This document shows positions 53,327 through 61,611 of a DNA stretch of 64,000 bases, one piece after another. The notes beneath the pieces were generated by a model. That model was not told the origin of the DNA, ran no database searches, and worked only from the letters and a program-made list of their open reading frames with translations. The stretch's first letter is position 1. Each line of letters opens with the position of its first letter. Where the stretch lies: positions 310,001 through 374,000 of the forward strand of contig NZ_FNEX01000003.1 of the NCBI RefSeq assembly GCF_900100435.1, written 5' to 3'. The translations under genes and the position numbers were made by a program. The stretch comes from Pedobacter sp. ok626 (GTDB taxonomy: Bacteria; Bacteroidota; Bacteroidia; Sphingobacteriales; Sphingobacteriaceae).

Positions 53327-53983
53327 ATGAAATTAAATACCTTAACCCTATTTACATTGATCAGTATGCTATTTGTAAGCTGCAGCAAAGATCGGATAAC
53401 AGCCAGTGGCGATAAAACAACGGAGTTACGTACACCAGGCCAGTTTAGCGGAATAAACACCAACGGAACAAACCCCGTATACATCACTTATGGAACAGAA
53501 TTCAAAGTAGAACTAAAAGGATCAGGCAATCTGCTTCCCTATTTCAAAACCACGCTAATGAGCAGTACCTTGTACCTGGGCTACGAAAAAGCAAACGTTC
53601 AGCACGACGATGTAGAAGTCTACATTACACTACCTGCAATAAAAAAAGTAGCCATCGGTGGCACAAGTAAAATAAACATCGAAGGGCCATTCCCAGCAAC
53701 AGATTACTTTAGTTTATCCATTAGTGGTACTGGCGAAATTGTAGTAAAAGATGCTTTCGAATCAGATAAAGTTTTAATTGACATATCAGGAGATGGAAAA
53801 GCTGATTTTCAGAAAATAAGCTGCAAAAAAGCTGAGGTAGATATATCGGGAAAAGGCGAAGCTAAAGTAAAAGTGCAGGATAAGCTAAAAGCCGATATCA
53901 GTGGCAGCGGAAAGATCTATTACATTGGAAACCCTGAAGTAGATGCAGACATCAACGGATTAGGCAAAGTCATCAAGCTTTAA
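53327..53983 (+). CDS. DUF2807 (GIN domain) lipoprotein
   Basis: A 218-residue lipoprotein: LISMLFVSC followed by SKD, then a beta-rich repeat protein with PGQFSGINTNGTNPVYI, FKVELKGSGNLLPY and repeated DISGDGKADF/DISGKGEAKV/DISGSGKIYY units. This is the head-GIN domain (DUF2807), a right-handed beta-helix-like adhesin domain common in Bacteroidota. It lies 34 bases after the repeat protein gene. Probable cell-surface or periplasmic role; no enzymatic function known. Confidence 0.9.
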   Translation: MKLNTLTLFTLISMLFVSCSKDRITASGDKTTELRTPGQFSGINTNGTNPVYITYGTEFKVELKGSGNLLPYFKTTLMSSTLYLGYEKANVQHDDVEVYITLPAIKKVAIGGTSKINIEGPFPATDYFSLSISGTGEIVVKDAFESDKVLIDISGDGKADFQKISCKKAEVDISGKGEAKVKVQDKLKADISGSGKIYYIGNPEVDADINGLGKVIKL

Positions 53984-53993
53984 TCATTTTGTC

Positions 53994-54650
53994 ATGTCGA
54001 GCTTTAATGATTATAGGAATATGCTGCAGGACGTAAAGCACAACGACGGGCTAAAAGAGCTCTTATTCTTTATATGTGCCAGTCCATCAAAAACCTATAA
54101 GCATAAGCCAGGCAAGGCTTTACAATTGGTTGATTCACCCAAAAACATAGCTAAACGATTAGTAAGAACGGCACTAATCCTTATTACGATAATCCTTTTG
54201 TTAAGTCAATTTTCCAATGCACAAGAACGGGCTGCATTTCAAATACCAAAAAGCAGCCTATTCTACATACAACGTTCACCAGAAACAAAAACCATCGTTT
54301 ATGAACTCAACTATAATAGCAATGGGACTTTATCCCCTAACGACCCAATTAAAGGCTTCTGGCTCAAAAACAACCAAGCGCAAAAACTTGAACCGCTTAG
54401 TGCCAGAGAAAAAAGACAGGAATACGGCATCCAAAGCAAAGCCATAGGAAATGATGAATATGAGATCAGACTGCGGGCTTATAAAAAAATGCCATTATAC
54501 CTTAAAAGATCCGCAACTGACAATAATTATTACTTATACATCAAAGATGAAGATAAAAACGTGTTGCTAAAAAGAGTATTTATAAAGCTTAACCGGGGCA
54601 CTTTTTGGTTTCCAAAATTACAGTACATAGATTTGATCACTCTTGAATAA
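53994..54650 (+). CDS. Uncharacterised protein, DUF4833-like
   Basis: A 218-residue protein. A basic cytosolic-looking N-terminus of about 55 residues is followed by one hydrophobic segment (ALILITIILLLSQF) and NAQERA, so it is either an anchored protein or one whose true signal begins later. The rest has FYIQRSPETKTIVYELNY and PIKGFWLKNNQAQK, which resemble the DUF4833 family. Function unknown. It starts 10 bases after the DUF2807 gene and ends 10 bases before the sigma factor gene. Confidence 0.6.
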   Translation: MSSFNDYRNMLQDVKHNDGLKELLFFICASPSKTYKHKPGKALQLVDSPKNIAKRLVRTALILITIILLLSQFSNAQERAAFQIPKSSLFYIQRSPETKTIVYELNYNSNGTLSPNDPIKGFWLKNNQAQKLEPLSAREKRQEYGIQSKAIGNDEYEIRLRAYKKMPLYLKRSATDNNYYLYIKDEDKNVLLKRVFIKLNRGTFWFPKLQYIDLITLE

Positions 54651-54660
54651 GACATAAACA

Positions 54661-55248
54661 TTGAAACTGAATTACAGCAATCCCAATAACCAGCATCAGC
54701 AGTATGATGATCAAGCCTTCGAACAATTGTTCAAGGCTCATTTTAAAGCATTACATGCTTATGCCAATGCTATTTTGAAAGATGAAGATGATGCCGAAGA
54801 GATCGTTCAGAACATGTTCTTAAAATTCTGGGAAAAGAGAGATTTATTAACCGTTCAAACTTCCTTAAAAGCGTACCTCTATAAATGTGTGTACCACGAC
54901 AGTCTAAATTTTTTAAAACACCAAAAGATTAAGAGCAAGTACCAGGACTTTGCAAGTTATACCATGAACACAAAAAATGAACCTGCATCTTCAAAAGTAG
55001 AAATGACAGAATTAACATTCAATATTGGACTGGCATTAAACAAGTTACCAGTGCAATGCCGTACCATATTTCAGATGAGTCGCTTTGAAGAATTAAAATA
55101 CAAAGAAATTGCAGATCGGCTGGGCTTATCTGTAAAAACGATTGAAAACCAAATGGGAAAAGCGCTTAGAATTTTGCGCTTAGAACTGGCAGATTACCTC
55201 TCCATCATTTTAATAGGCTTAATGTATTACAAGGATTTTTTTAATTAA
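54661..55248 (+). CDS. ECF RNA polymerase sigma factor, FecI-like
   Basis: A 195-residue ECF sigma factor with region 2 (AFEQLFKAHFKALHAYA, EDDAEEIVQNMFLKFW) and region 4 (LPVQCRTIFQMSRFEELKY, KEIADRLGLSVKTIENQM). The start is TTG at 54661: no in-frame ATG precedes region 2, so a rare start codon is well supported. The C-terminal 15 residues (LSIILIGLMYYKDFFN) are hydrophobic. It is coupled with the FecR-type anti-sigma gene 8 bases downstream. It directs transcription of envelope genes upon a surface signal in FecIR systems. Confidence 0.93.
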   Translation: MKLNYSNPNNQHQQYDDQAFEQLFKAHFKALHAYANAILKDEDDAEEIVQNMFLKFWEKRDLLTVQTSLKAYLYKCVYHDSLNFLKHQKIKSKYQDFASYTMNTKNEPASSKVEMTELTFNIGLALNKLPVQCRTIFQMSRFEELKYKEIADRLGLSVKTIENQMGKALRILRLELADYLSIILIGLMYYKDFFN

Positions 55249-55256
55249 GAAACAGC

Positions 55257-56213
55257 ATGACTGATGAATTATTGATAAAGTTTCTATTAAAAGAAACAAC
55301 GGAAGTGGAAAGCATCACCGTGCAAAGCTGGCTAGATGCCAGTCCAGACAATGCAAGCTATTTTCTACAATTCGAAAAAATATGGAACAGCAGCAAAGTA
55401 CTGTCCGGCCAAAGCCAGGTCAATGAAAATGATGCCTGGTTAAGGTTTAAGCAAAAAACGGGCAGCAACAACACCATAACCCGCCAGTTAAAGCCTAGAT
55501 ACAATTGGCTTAAAGTTGCCGCTGTATTTGTGCTCATCGCTGCAGGCTGGTCCTTATACAACATCCTAAGCCCGGCTTCTTATATCGACCTTACCGCAGG
55601 CAATACGGTGACTACAAAAACCCTTCCTGATGGATCAGAACTTACCCTGAACAAAAATGCCAGACTTAGTTATGCAAACAACTTTAAAAGAAACAGAAGT
55701 GTCCATTTGCAACAGGGCGATGTGTTTTTTAATGTTGCACACGACAAAGCAAAGCCCTTCGTCATCGAAATAGACAAAGTCTCCGTTCTTGTTGTCGGAA
55801 CCTCATTTAATATAAAGCACTTAGCTAACCAAACTGAAGTGATTGTTGAGACAGGAATCGTAAAAGTAAGCTTTGGTAAAGCTGAAATTAGTCTTCAAAA
55901 AGGAGAAAAGGTAGTGATCAGCAACCATACAGACAAATTGATAAAAGAACAAAATACCGATCAATTGTATAACTATTACCGCAGCAATGAGTTTATAGCC
56001 AATAATACACCTTTATGGAGAATGGTAGAAGTGTTGAACGAACAATACAGCGCGAACATTGTCATTAACGATCCGGCTATAAAAAACCTACCACTCAACA
56101 CCACGTTAAAAACCTCTGCAAGCTTAGATCGTAACTTAGATGTGATTTGCAAAACCTTAGTTATAAGCATGCAACGTAACCAGAACCAAATTCTACTGTA
56201 CAACCACAAATAA
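55257..56213 (+). CDS. FecR-family anti-sigma factor
   Basis: A 318-residue protein: short cytosolic sigma-binding part, one membrane helix at about residues 88-105 (WLKVAAVFVLIAAGWSLY), FecR domain (LPDGSELTLNKNARLSY, VFFNVAHDKAKPF, VVGTSFNIKH) and a C-terminal DUF4974-type domain (LWRMVEVLNEQYSANIVI). It holds the sigma factor until a periplasmic partner with a STN domain signals. Its stop and the next ATG overlap by one base (TAATG), coupling it to the STN repeat protein. Confidence 0.94.
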   Translation: MTDELLIKFLLKETTEVESITVQSWLDASPDNASYFLQFEKIWNSSKVLSGQSQVNENDAWLRFKQKTGSNNTITRQLKPRYNWLKVAAVFVLIAAGWSLYNILSPASYIDLTAGNTVTTKTLPDGSELTLNKNARLSYANNFKRNRSVHLQQGDVFFNVAHDKAKPFVIEIDKVSVLVVGTSFNIKHLANQTEVIVETGIVKVSFGKAEISLQKGEKVVISNHTDKLIKEQNTDQLYNYYRSNEFIANNTPLWRMVEVLNEQYSANIVINDPAIKNLPLNTTLKTSASLDRNLDVICKTLVISMQRNQNQILLYNHK

Positions 56214-57955
56214 TGAAATTCAAAATCACCCTGGCCCTATTGCTGCTTATAGGATACGCCAAAGCACAAATGCCCATTCCCCCATCTAAATACAATTTAG
56301 AAAAAAGGGTAAGCATCGAAGCCAAAAGCCAGCAGTTATCCGAAGTGCTCAATAAGATCAGCAAGGCAGGGAACTTCTATTTCTCCTACAGTGGCTCTTT
56401 ACTTAGGCGAGACAGCCTAATCAACCTCAACGTCAGAGAGGCGCCTGTAAGAGAAGTATTAGACAAGCTATTCAACAACAAAGTGGATTATACGGAAAAT
56501 GGAGAATACATCATCTTACGCTATGCGGGAAACCATTTTACCATCGAACCGGAAAACATCACCACAGCAGAAAAACTATACCTGATCAGCGGCCACGTGG
56601 TCGACATAAACACCGGCCATAAAGTTAAACAGGCCAGTGTTTACGAAAAACGGCTATTACAATCAACCCTCACCGACAATGAGGGCTATTTTAGGTTAAA
56701 GTTTAAGGGCGAACACCAGGAGGTTATATTAACCGCGAGCAAGGAAAGCTACCGGGATACTACCCTGATTTTCCTATCGGATATCAATGTAAAGCCTGAA
56801 GGATATAACGATCCTGATGTACACAAAGGAAATGGAAGATTCGGAGACATTGAAAACTCTGGATTGGGCAGGTTTTTTATCTCCTCACGACAAAGGATCC
56901 AGAGTTTAAACATCCCCAATTTCTTTGCGAATACCCCTTTTCAAGCCTCTCTAACGCCCGGATTAAGTTCCCATGGCACCATGAGTTCACAAGTCATTAA
57001 TAAAGTATCCATCAATGTTTTAGGCGGTTACACAGCAGGTTCAAACGGTTTGGAAATGGCTGGCTTATTCAACATTACCAAGGGCGACGTAAAGAAACTC
57101 CAGTTCGCGGGCCTTTTCAATCAGGTTGGCGGTTCAGCAACCGGATTCCAGATGGCCGGCTTGGTAAATGATGTACGCGGAGATACAAAAGGATTCCAGG
57201 CAGCCGGATTAATCAACAATGTAAAAGCCAAGGCAGGTGGCTTTCAATTGGCCGGCGCACTTAATTTAGCCGCCAAAAATATGAAAGGGACACAAGTAGC
57301 TGGCCTTATTAACCTGGTCCGCAAAGATTTTGATGGCTTCCAGCTCGCAGGCGCAGGCAATATCGGTGTTAAACATGTCAAAGGGGTACAAATTGCAGGT
57401 CTTTTTAATTATGCAAAAAAATTGGAGGGTTTTCAATTCGCTTTAATCAATGTTGCAGATACCTCAACCGGTTGCAGTTTAGGTTTACTCAACTTTATAA
57501 AAAACGGTTACCACAAAATAAGCCTCTATACCAACGAAATCACCAATGTCAATATTTCCCTAAAAACCGGGAATGCAAAGCTATATTCCGTATTGTTTGC
57601 AGGCTTAAACCTATCAAATCAAGAAAAAGTGAATACCGCCGGTATAGGTTTTGGTCATGATTTTATACTTAACAAACGCACGGCTATTGGCCTGGAAATG
57701 ACCGCACAATACCTCTACCTGGGCGACTGGAACGAAGACAACTTTATTAACCGGATTCAAAGCAATATCCAATTTCAAGTGGCTAAGGGCTTAACTATAT
57801 TCGGTGGACCTACTTATTCCATTTATACAGGCGATTCCCAATTAAGGCCAGCTACCCCAGGGTATAAACAAAATATCATTCCTAATCACTATACCAATTT
57901 CGGTGGGTCAACAAAAGGATGGCTAGGCTTCAACGCAGGTATCACCATAATGTAA
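56213..57955 (+). CDS. STN and carboxypeptidase-regulatory-like domain protein with 16-residue repeats
   Basis: A 580-residue protein with signal peptide MKFKITLALLLLIGYAKAQ. Residues 35-105 are a STN domain (SQQLSEVLNKISKAGNFYFSY), residues 125-200 a carboxypeptidase-regulatory-like domain (ISGHVVDINTGHKVKQASVY). From about 290 come at least six 16-residue repeats such as FQMAGLVNDVRGDTKG and FQAAGLINNVKAKAGG, then LLNFIKNGYHKISLYTNE and a barrel-like end. There is no TonB plug or receptor barrel, although the gene takes the place after FecR where a TonB receptor is usual. The repeats and end match the protein at 52231. It probably signals to FecR through STN. Confidence 0.78.
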   Translation: MKFKITLALLLLIGYAKAQMPIPPSKYNLEKRVSIEAKSQQLSEVLNKISKAGNFYFSYSGSLLRRDSLINLNVREAPVREVLDKLFNNKVDYTENGEYIILRYAGNHFTIEPENITTAEKLYLISGHVVDINTGHKVKQASVYEKRLLQSTLTDNEGYFRLKFKGEHQEVILTASKESYRDTTLIFLSDINVKPEGYNDPDVHKGNGRFGDIENSGLGRFFISSRQRIQSLNIPNFFANTPFQASLTPGLSSHGTMSSQVINKVSINVLGGYTAGSNGLEMAGLFNITKGDVKKLQFAGLFNQVGGSATGFQMAGLVNDVRGDTKGFQAAGLINNVKAKAGGFQLAGALNLAAKNMKGTQVAGLINLVRKDFDGFQLAGAGNIGVKHVKGVQIAGLFNYAKKLEGFQFALINVADTSTGCSLGLLNFIKNGYHKISLYTNEITNVNISLKTGNAKLYSVLFAGLNLSNQEKVNTAGIGFGHDFILNKRTAIGLEMTAQYLYLGDWNEDNFINRIQSNIQFQVAKGLTIFGGPTYSIYTGDSQLRPATPGYKQNIIPNHYTNFGGSTKGWLGFNAGITIM

Positions 57956-57996
57956 CCAGCAGAAAAACAAAACCTTATACTGGATGTTATCTAGTT

Positions 57997-58287
57997 ATGA
58001 AAACGTTCAATATAAAAATTGGTTTTGGTGAACAAGAAGTAACATTAACTATCTTGCCAACCAGTAAGGAACAATATTTAGTGCTCTACTCCGGTGGGAT
58101 CATTGGAGCAGTTAGAATGGATAGTGATGGCGAACTTTGGGAACAAGTACCCGATGAAGACATCATACCTGGTGATTTACCATTATACCAACCAGATTTA
58201 GAAGCCGAACGACTAGACATAGTTTTATGTGAAGATACTGTATCTCAGATTGGAGAAGAAATTTCAGCAGTATTAAGAGGTACTTAA
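57997..58287 (+). CDS. Small uncharacterised protein
   Basis: A 96-residue acidic protein starting at the ATG at 57997; the earlier in-frame ATG at 57919 lies inside the preceding gene. It begins MKTFNIKIGFGEQEVTLTIL and has no signal, membrane helix or known motif. It is 41 bases after the STN repeat gene, co-directional, and its end overlaps the convergent ABC-2 permease gene by 15 bases. Function unknown. Confidence 0.6.
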   Translation: MKTFNIKIGFGEQEVTLTILPTSKEQYLVLYSGGIIGAVRMDSDGELWEQVPDEDIIPGDLPLYQPDLEAERLDIVLCEDTVSQIGEEISAVLRGT

Positions 58288-59427
58288 TTTTCTAAACCTC
58301 AGATAGCAGATACTACTATAAAACAACCACAATACTAATAAATGCAACACAGGTCCCATCTGACTGGATAAACTGGCTCCCGATTGCACAATAGCCGTAT
58401 ATACTTTAATAAATGGAGTTGTTGGCAATAACATCGAAAGCCATTGTACAACCAGTGGAAGTGATTCAAAAGGCCAGGTGTAACCCGTAATTAGAAAAAT
58501 AGGATAAGTTGAAAATGCCATGATCTGTAAACACAGCAGTTGGCTTTTAAATAAGGAGCCAATAAATTGTGCCATCGGAATGAGCGTAAGCAACAGCACA
58601 AACACCAATATTCCCAACTGAAAGCCGCTACCCCGCATCGGCAAGCCCAGCAGTTTAAAATTTACATTCAGAAAAAAGAAACCATAGGCGCCAAAAACAA
58701 AAAGGTAAAACAAGCCTTTACCCCATATTGCAGTCGAGACACCCCCACTAAGCCATTCCTTAAAAGTTCCGTGCTGACGTTCACCAGCCACACTTTCTGA
58801 TAGCCCAATCAATAGGGTTTGCTGTAAAATCAAGGCCAACAATGCCGGCAATAAAAATGCGCCATAACTCGACCTTTCATTAAACAAAGGCCGGTAATCT
58901 AAACTAATGGGCATCACATTTTGCGTAGCCATAGCTGTACTTAAACCTTCCGTCTTTTCGATATATTGCAGCCTTACTCCCGCCCCAATGGTGAGACAGA
59001 TTTGCTGCACACTCATTAATAAATCACTAGAAGGCAGAAACCTTGCTGCATTTACCGCAAGTACTACATTACTTTGCTTAAGACTTAGCAAGTTAGTTTG
59101 TGTTCCTTTAGGAATATATAAATAACCTTGACAAACGCCTTGATACATATACTCTTTTGCTTCTTCCAGATTAGGGAAATGGATCAGCTCTACCATTGGT
59201 GAATTGTCAATATTTTGCTGTAACAAACGGGATAAGCGCGACTGGTCGTCATCAACTACCGCAAGCTTTACATTCTCCTCTTCCTTATTGATGTAAATAC
59301 TCCCATAAAAAAAAGCGTACAATAGCGGAGCAATGAGCAGCGTAAGCAGCAAACTGTGATCCTTTGCTACCAGCGAAGTTTCCCTTAAAAATAGCTTAAT
59401 TAGCGAGGGTCCGGACTTCTTGCTCAT
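58273..59427 (-). CDS. ABC-2 type transport permease (second)
   Basis: A 384-residue permease: N-terminal helix (SLLLTLLIAPLLYAFFYGSI), a periplasmic domain of about 130 residues with VDDDQSRLSRLLQQN, then five helices starting near FLLPALLALILQQTLLIG. This layout is the YhhJ/YbhR type of ABC-2 exporters. It is the last gene of the leftward efflux operon and overlaps the previous permease gene by 32 bases. An ABC ATPase is required for function but none is encoded here. Confidence 0.88.
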   Translation of the reverse strand: MSKKSGPSLIKLFLRETSLVAKDHSLLLTLLIAPLLYAFFYGSIYINKEEENVKLAVVDDDQSRLSRLLQQNIDNSPMVELIHFPNLEEAKEYMYQGVCQGYLYIPKGTQTNLLSLKQSNVVLAVNAARFLPSSDLLMSVQQICLTIGAGVRLQYIEKTEGLSTAMATQNVMPISLDYRPLFNERSSYGAFLLPALLALILQQTLLIGLSESVAGERQHGTFKEWLSGGVSTAIWGKGLFYLFVFGAYGFFFLNVNFKLLGLPMRGSGFQLGILVFVLLLTLIPMAQFIGSLFKSQLLCLQIMAFSTYPIFLITGYTWPFESLPLVVQWLSMLLPTTPFIKVYTAIVQSGASLSSQMGPVLHLLVLWLFYSSICYLRFRKLSTS

Positions 59428-60580
59428 TTTTACTCGTATTAAATTGACGCTGAAACAATATTAAGGCAGTTGGAAACATAACCGCAGCAAACAAAAGCAA
59501 CTTATAAATATCAGCCTGAGCATAACGCATGGGTAGATTCATGTAATAAACCTTAAAAAAGGCATCCAGAAAAGGCGTGTAAGGCATTATCGTAGCATAA
59601 TACTGATCATACCATGGCATTGCCCATCTGGGGAAGGTAAAGCCGCTAAAAACAAATGCAGGAGAAGTATAAAACAAAGCCACATCCCCCGACAACATCA
59701 CATCCTTAAATAAGGCAGAAATAAACATGCCTATACCCAAACAAGCTACAGACAACAAGGTATACATCACAAAGAATTTACCTGTTGCCTCCCAAACCCC
59801 GATTCCGAAAAAGGGAAAAATGACAAAAGCAATTAAAAAGAAATTAAGCCAGCTTACCACCAGATGTGCAATGGTTTTTCCGGTGATGACCAGGAATGCC
59901 GAACCATTGCTTAGCTCGTACAGTTCCTGCATGGTATTCGTTTTCCATTCGTAATTAAGCGCCAACATACTGCTGATGATGAGAATCATCTGCATGCCCA
60001 CCGTAATTAAGCCTGGAACAAGGTACTCCTGATAATTGTAATTCGAATTGTACAACTGGTAAGAATTGAGCTTAATTGGATTGGCCAGCGCCATTGCCCG
60101 ATCGGGTTTCATTCCTGTTTTCATCAATTTATTCAATACCGCTCCCGAACTCCCCGTAATAATTACTTCCGCAACAGCTTTATATACAAGCTTGGCTGGC
60201 ACTAGTGATGCGGCGTTGGTATAAAGTGTTACATTAGCCGGATGCCGGCTATAAATATCCGCTTGCATATGAACAGGAAAGTGTACTGCGCCCAATATCT
60301 CTCCTTTTTGAATCAAGTCTTTCACTTCCGCCTCAGTACTTACGCTCCGTGTAATCTGGAGTGTTTCGCGTTGCTCCAGCAAGAAAATAAGCTGTCGGCT
60401 TACCGCAGATTTATCATCGTCCCAAATGGCAAAAGCTAAATGCTTCGCGTCCTTCTGCTCATAAATTAAGGCATAAAATGAAAACAAGAGGCCAGGAATG
60501 ACCAGCATAACCAGGTAAAAAACGGGTAATTTTAGTATCCGTTTCCATTCCCTTAAAATGATATGACTGATGATCTGCAT
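59396..60580 (-). CDS. ABC-2 type transport permease (first)
   Basis: A 394-residue permease with the same plan as the next gene: N-terminal helix (FYLVMLVIPGLLFSFYALI), periplasmic domain with IWDDDKSAVSRQLIFL, and helices from YLVPGLITVGMQMILIISS. FTFPRWAMPWYDQYYATIMPY near the end is typical of YhhJ-type proteins. The start overlaps the HlyD stop by one base (TAATG). Probably forms a heterodimer with the second permease. Confidence 0.88.
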   Translation of the reverse strand: MQIISHIILREWKRILKLPVFYLVMLVIPGLLFSFYALIYEQKDAKHLAFAIWDDDKSAVSRQLIFLLEQRETLQITRSVSTEAEVKDLIQKGEILGAVHFPVHMQADIYSRHPANVTLYTNAASLVPAKLVYKAVAEVIITGSSGAVLNKLMKTGMKPDRAMALANPIKLNSYQLYNSNYNYQEYLVPGLITVGMQMILIISSMLALNYEWKTNTMQELYELSNGSAFLVITGKTIAHLVVSWLNFFLIAFVIFPFFGIGVWEATGKFFVMYTLLSVACLGIGMFISALFKDVMLSGDVALFYTSPAFVFSGFTFPRWAMPWYDQYYATIMPYTPFLDAFFKVYYMNLPMRYAQADIYKLLLFAAVMFPTALILFQRQFNTSKNEQEVRTLAN

Positions 60581-61566
60581 TAGGGCAGGATTAAAGAAGC
60601 TGTCATACCCGAACGTAATCCCTTAATGGCCGAAAGGTTTTCAGGTTTAAACTCTATGGTGAATGTTCTTAACTCAAATTGCCCTTTATCCTTAGCAGGC
60701 ACCCAATTGGCAAACTCTAAAGTAGGCGAAATAGAAGATACCTTCACCTCAAAAGTCTCCGGCTCACAACCCGGCACAGTCACCTTTGCCAGGGATCCTA
60801 CTCTTAAATCTTTTGCTTTATCCTGACGGATATTGAATTTTAAAAAGGAAGAGTTTTTCTTTTCTATGGTCATCATCGGGTATCCAATAGATACAATCTC
60901 ACCCTGATGCGTAACCAGACTCGATATTACCCCTTCTGCAGGCGCATGAACCTTGGTATTGTCTCCTAAGGCTTTGGTCAGCTCATAAGCCTGCTCAGCT
61001 TGTTTTACAATCGCATTCGCTGTTTTAAGAATCTCTGGTCGCGTACCATTTTTAAGCATCTGCAAGTTCAACTTAGCAGTCTCCATCTCTTTCTTTGCCG
61101 CCTGATACCTAAAGTAAAACACATCCTTCTCTTGTCCCGAAATCACATCAGCATTGTACAAACGCTCCATACGCTGATAAGTAGTGTTAAACAGTTTATA
61201 TTGCTCCTCACTGATCTGGTAAAGCTTTGAAGTTGCTTCAATCAGTTCTGGTCTCGCCCCCTGGGTTAGTAACTCCTGCTGACCTTTGGCTGCATCTATT
61301 GCCGCTAAAGCTTGCGATTTAATCGCATCAATTTCGTTCGATCGCAAAATAGCCAATAGCTGCCCTGCTTTAACCGTATCCCCTTGCTTCACCAATAAAG
61401 AGTCCAATCGACCCGGAAACTCTGCTGCCACATCCACACTCGAAGCATCAACCATTCCGATCAGGTCATCTTCATCTTTATTACCAGCGAGAAAGAAAAA
61501 CAGAGCCACTATAACTACCAAAATTGGTATAAGCAGTGCCCAGTAATTTTTTATAATTTTCTTCAT
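60580..61566 (-). CDS. HlyD-family membrane-fusion protein
   Basis: A 328-residue protein taken from the ATG at 61566, because MKKIIKNYWALLIPILVVI is the usual anchor; upstream in-frame starts (61605 TTG, 61599 ATG) are less likely. A single helix is followed by a biotinyl-lipoyl-like half (VDVAAEFPGRLDSLLVKQGDTV), a helical hairpin (about 85-190) and HAPAEGVISSLVTHQGEIV, then the beta-barrel region. It links the inner-membrane permeases to TolC. It lies 45 bases after the TolC gene. Confidence 0.92.
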   Translation of the reverse strand: MKKIIKNYWALLIPILVVIVALFFFLAGNKDEDDLIGMVDASSVDVAAEFPGRLDSLLVKQGDTVKAGQLLAILRSNEIDAIKSQALAAIDAAKGQQELLTQGARPELIEATSKLYQISEEQYKLFNTTYQRMERLYNADVISGQEKDVFYFRYQAAKKEMETAKLNLQMLKNGTRPEILKTANAIVKQAEQAYELTKALGDNTKVHAPAEGVISSLVTHQGEIVSIGYPMMTIEKKNSSFLKFNIRQDKAKDLRVGSLAKVTVPGCEPETFEVKVSSISPTLEFANWVPAKDKGQFELRTFTIEFKPENLSAIKGLRSGMTASLILP

Positions 61567-61611
61567 TTGCGTATCTTTTATATCCTTTTTGCCCTGCATC
61601 AGCAATACCTT

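Noticed and set aside
52231..57955. Possible CRISPR or DNA-level tandem repeat at the surface repeat genes
   Set aside because: The repetition is at protein level with variable codons; there are no identical DNA repeats with spacers.
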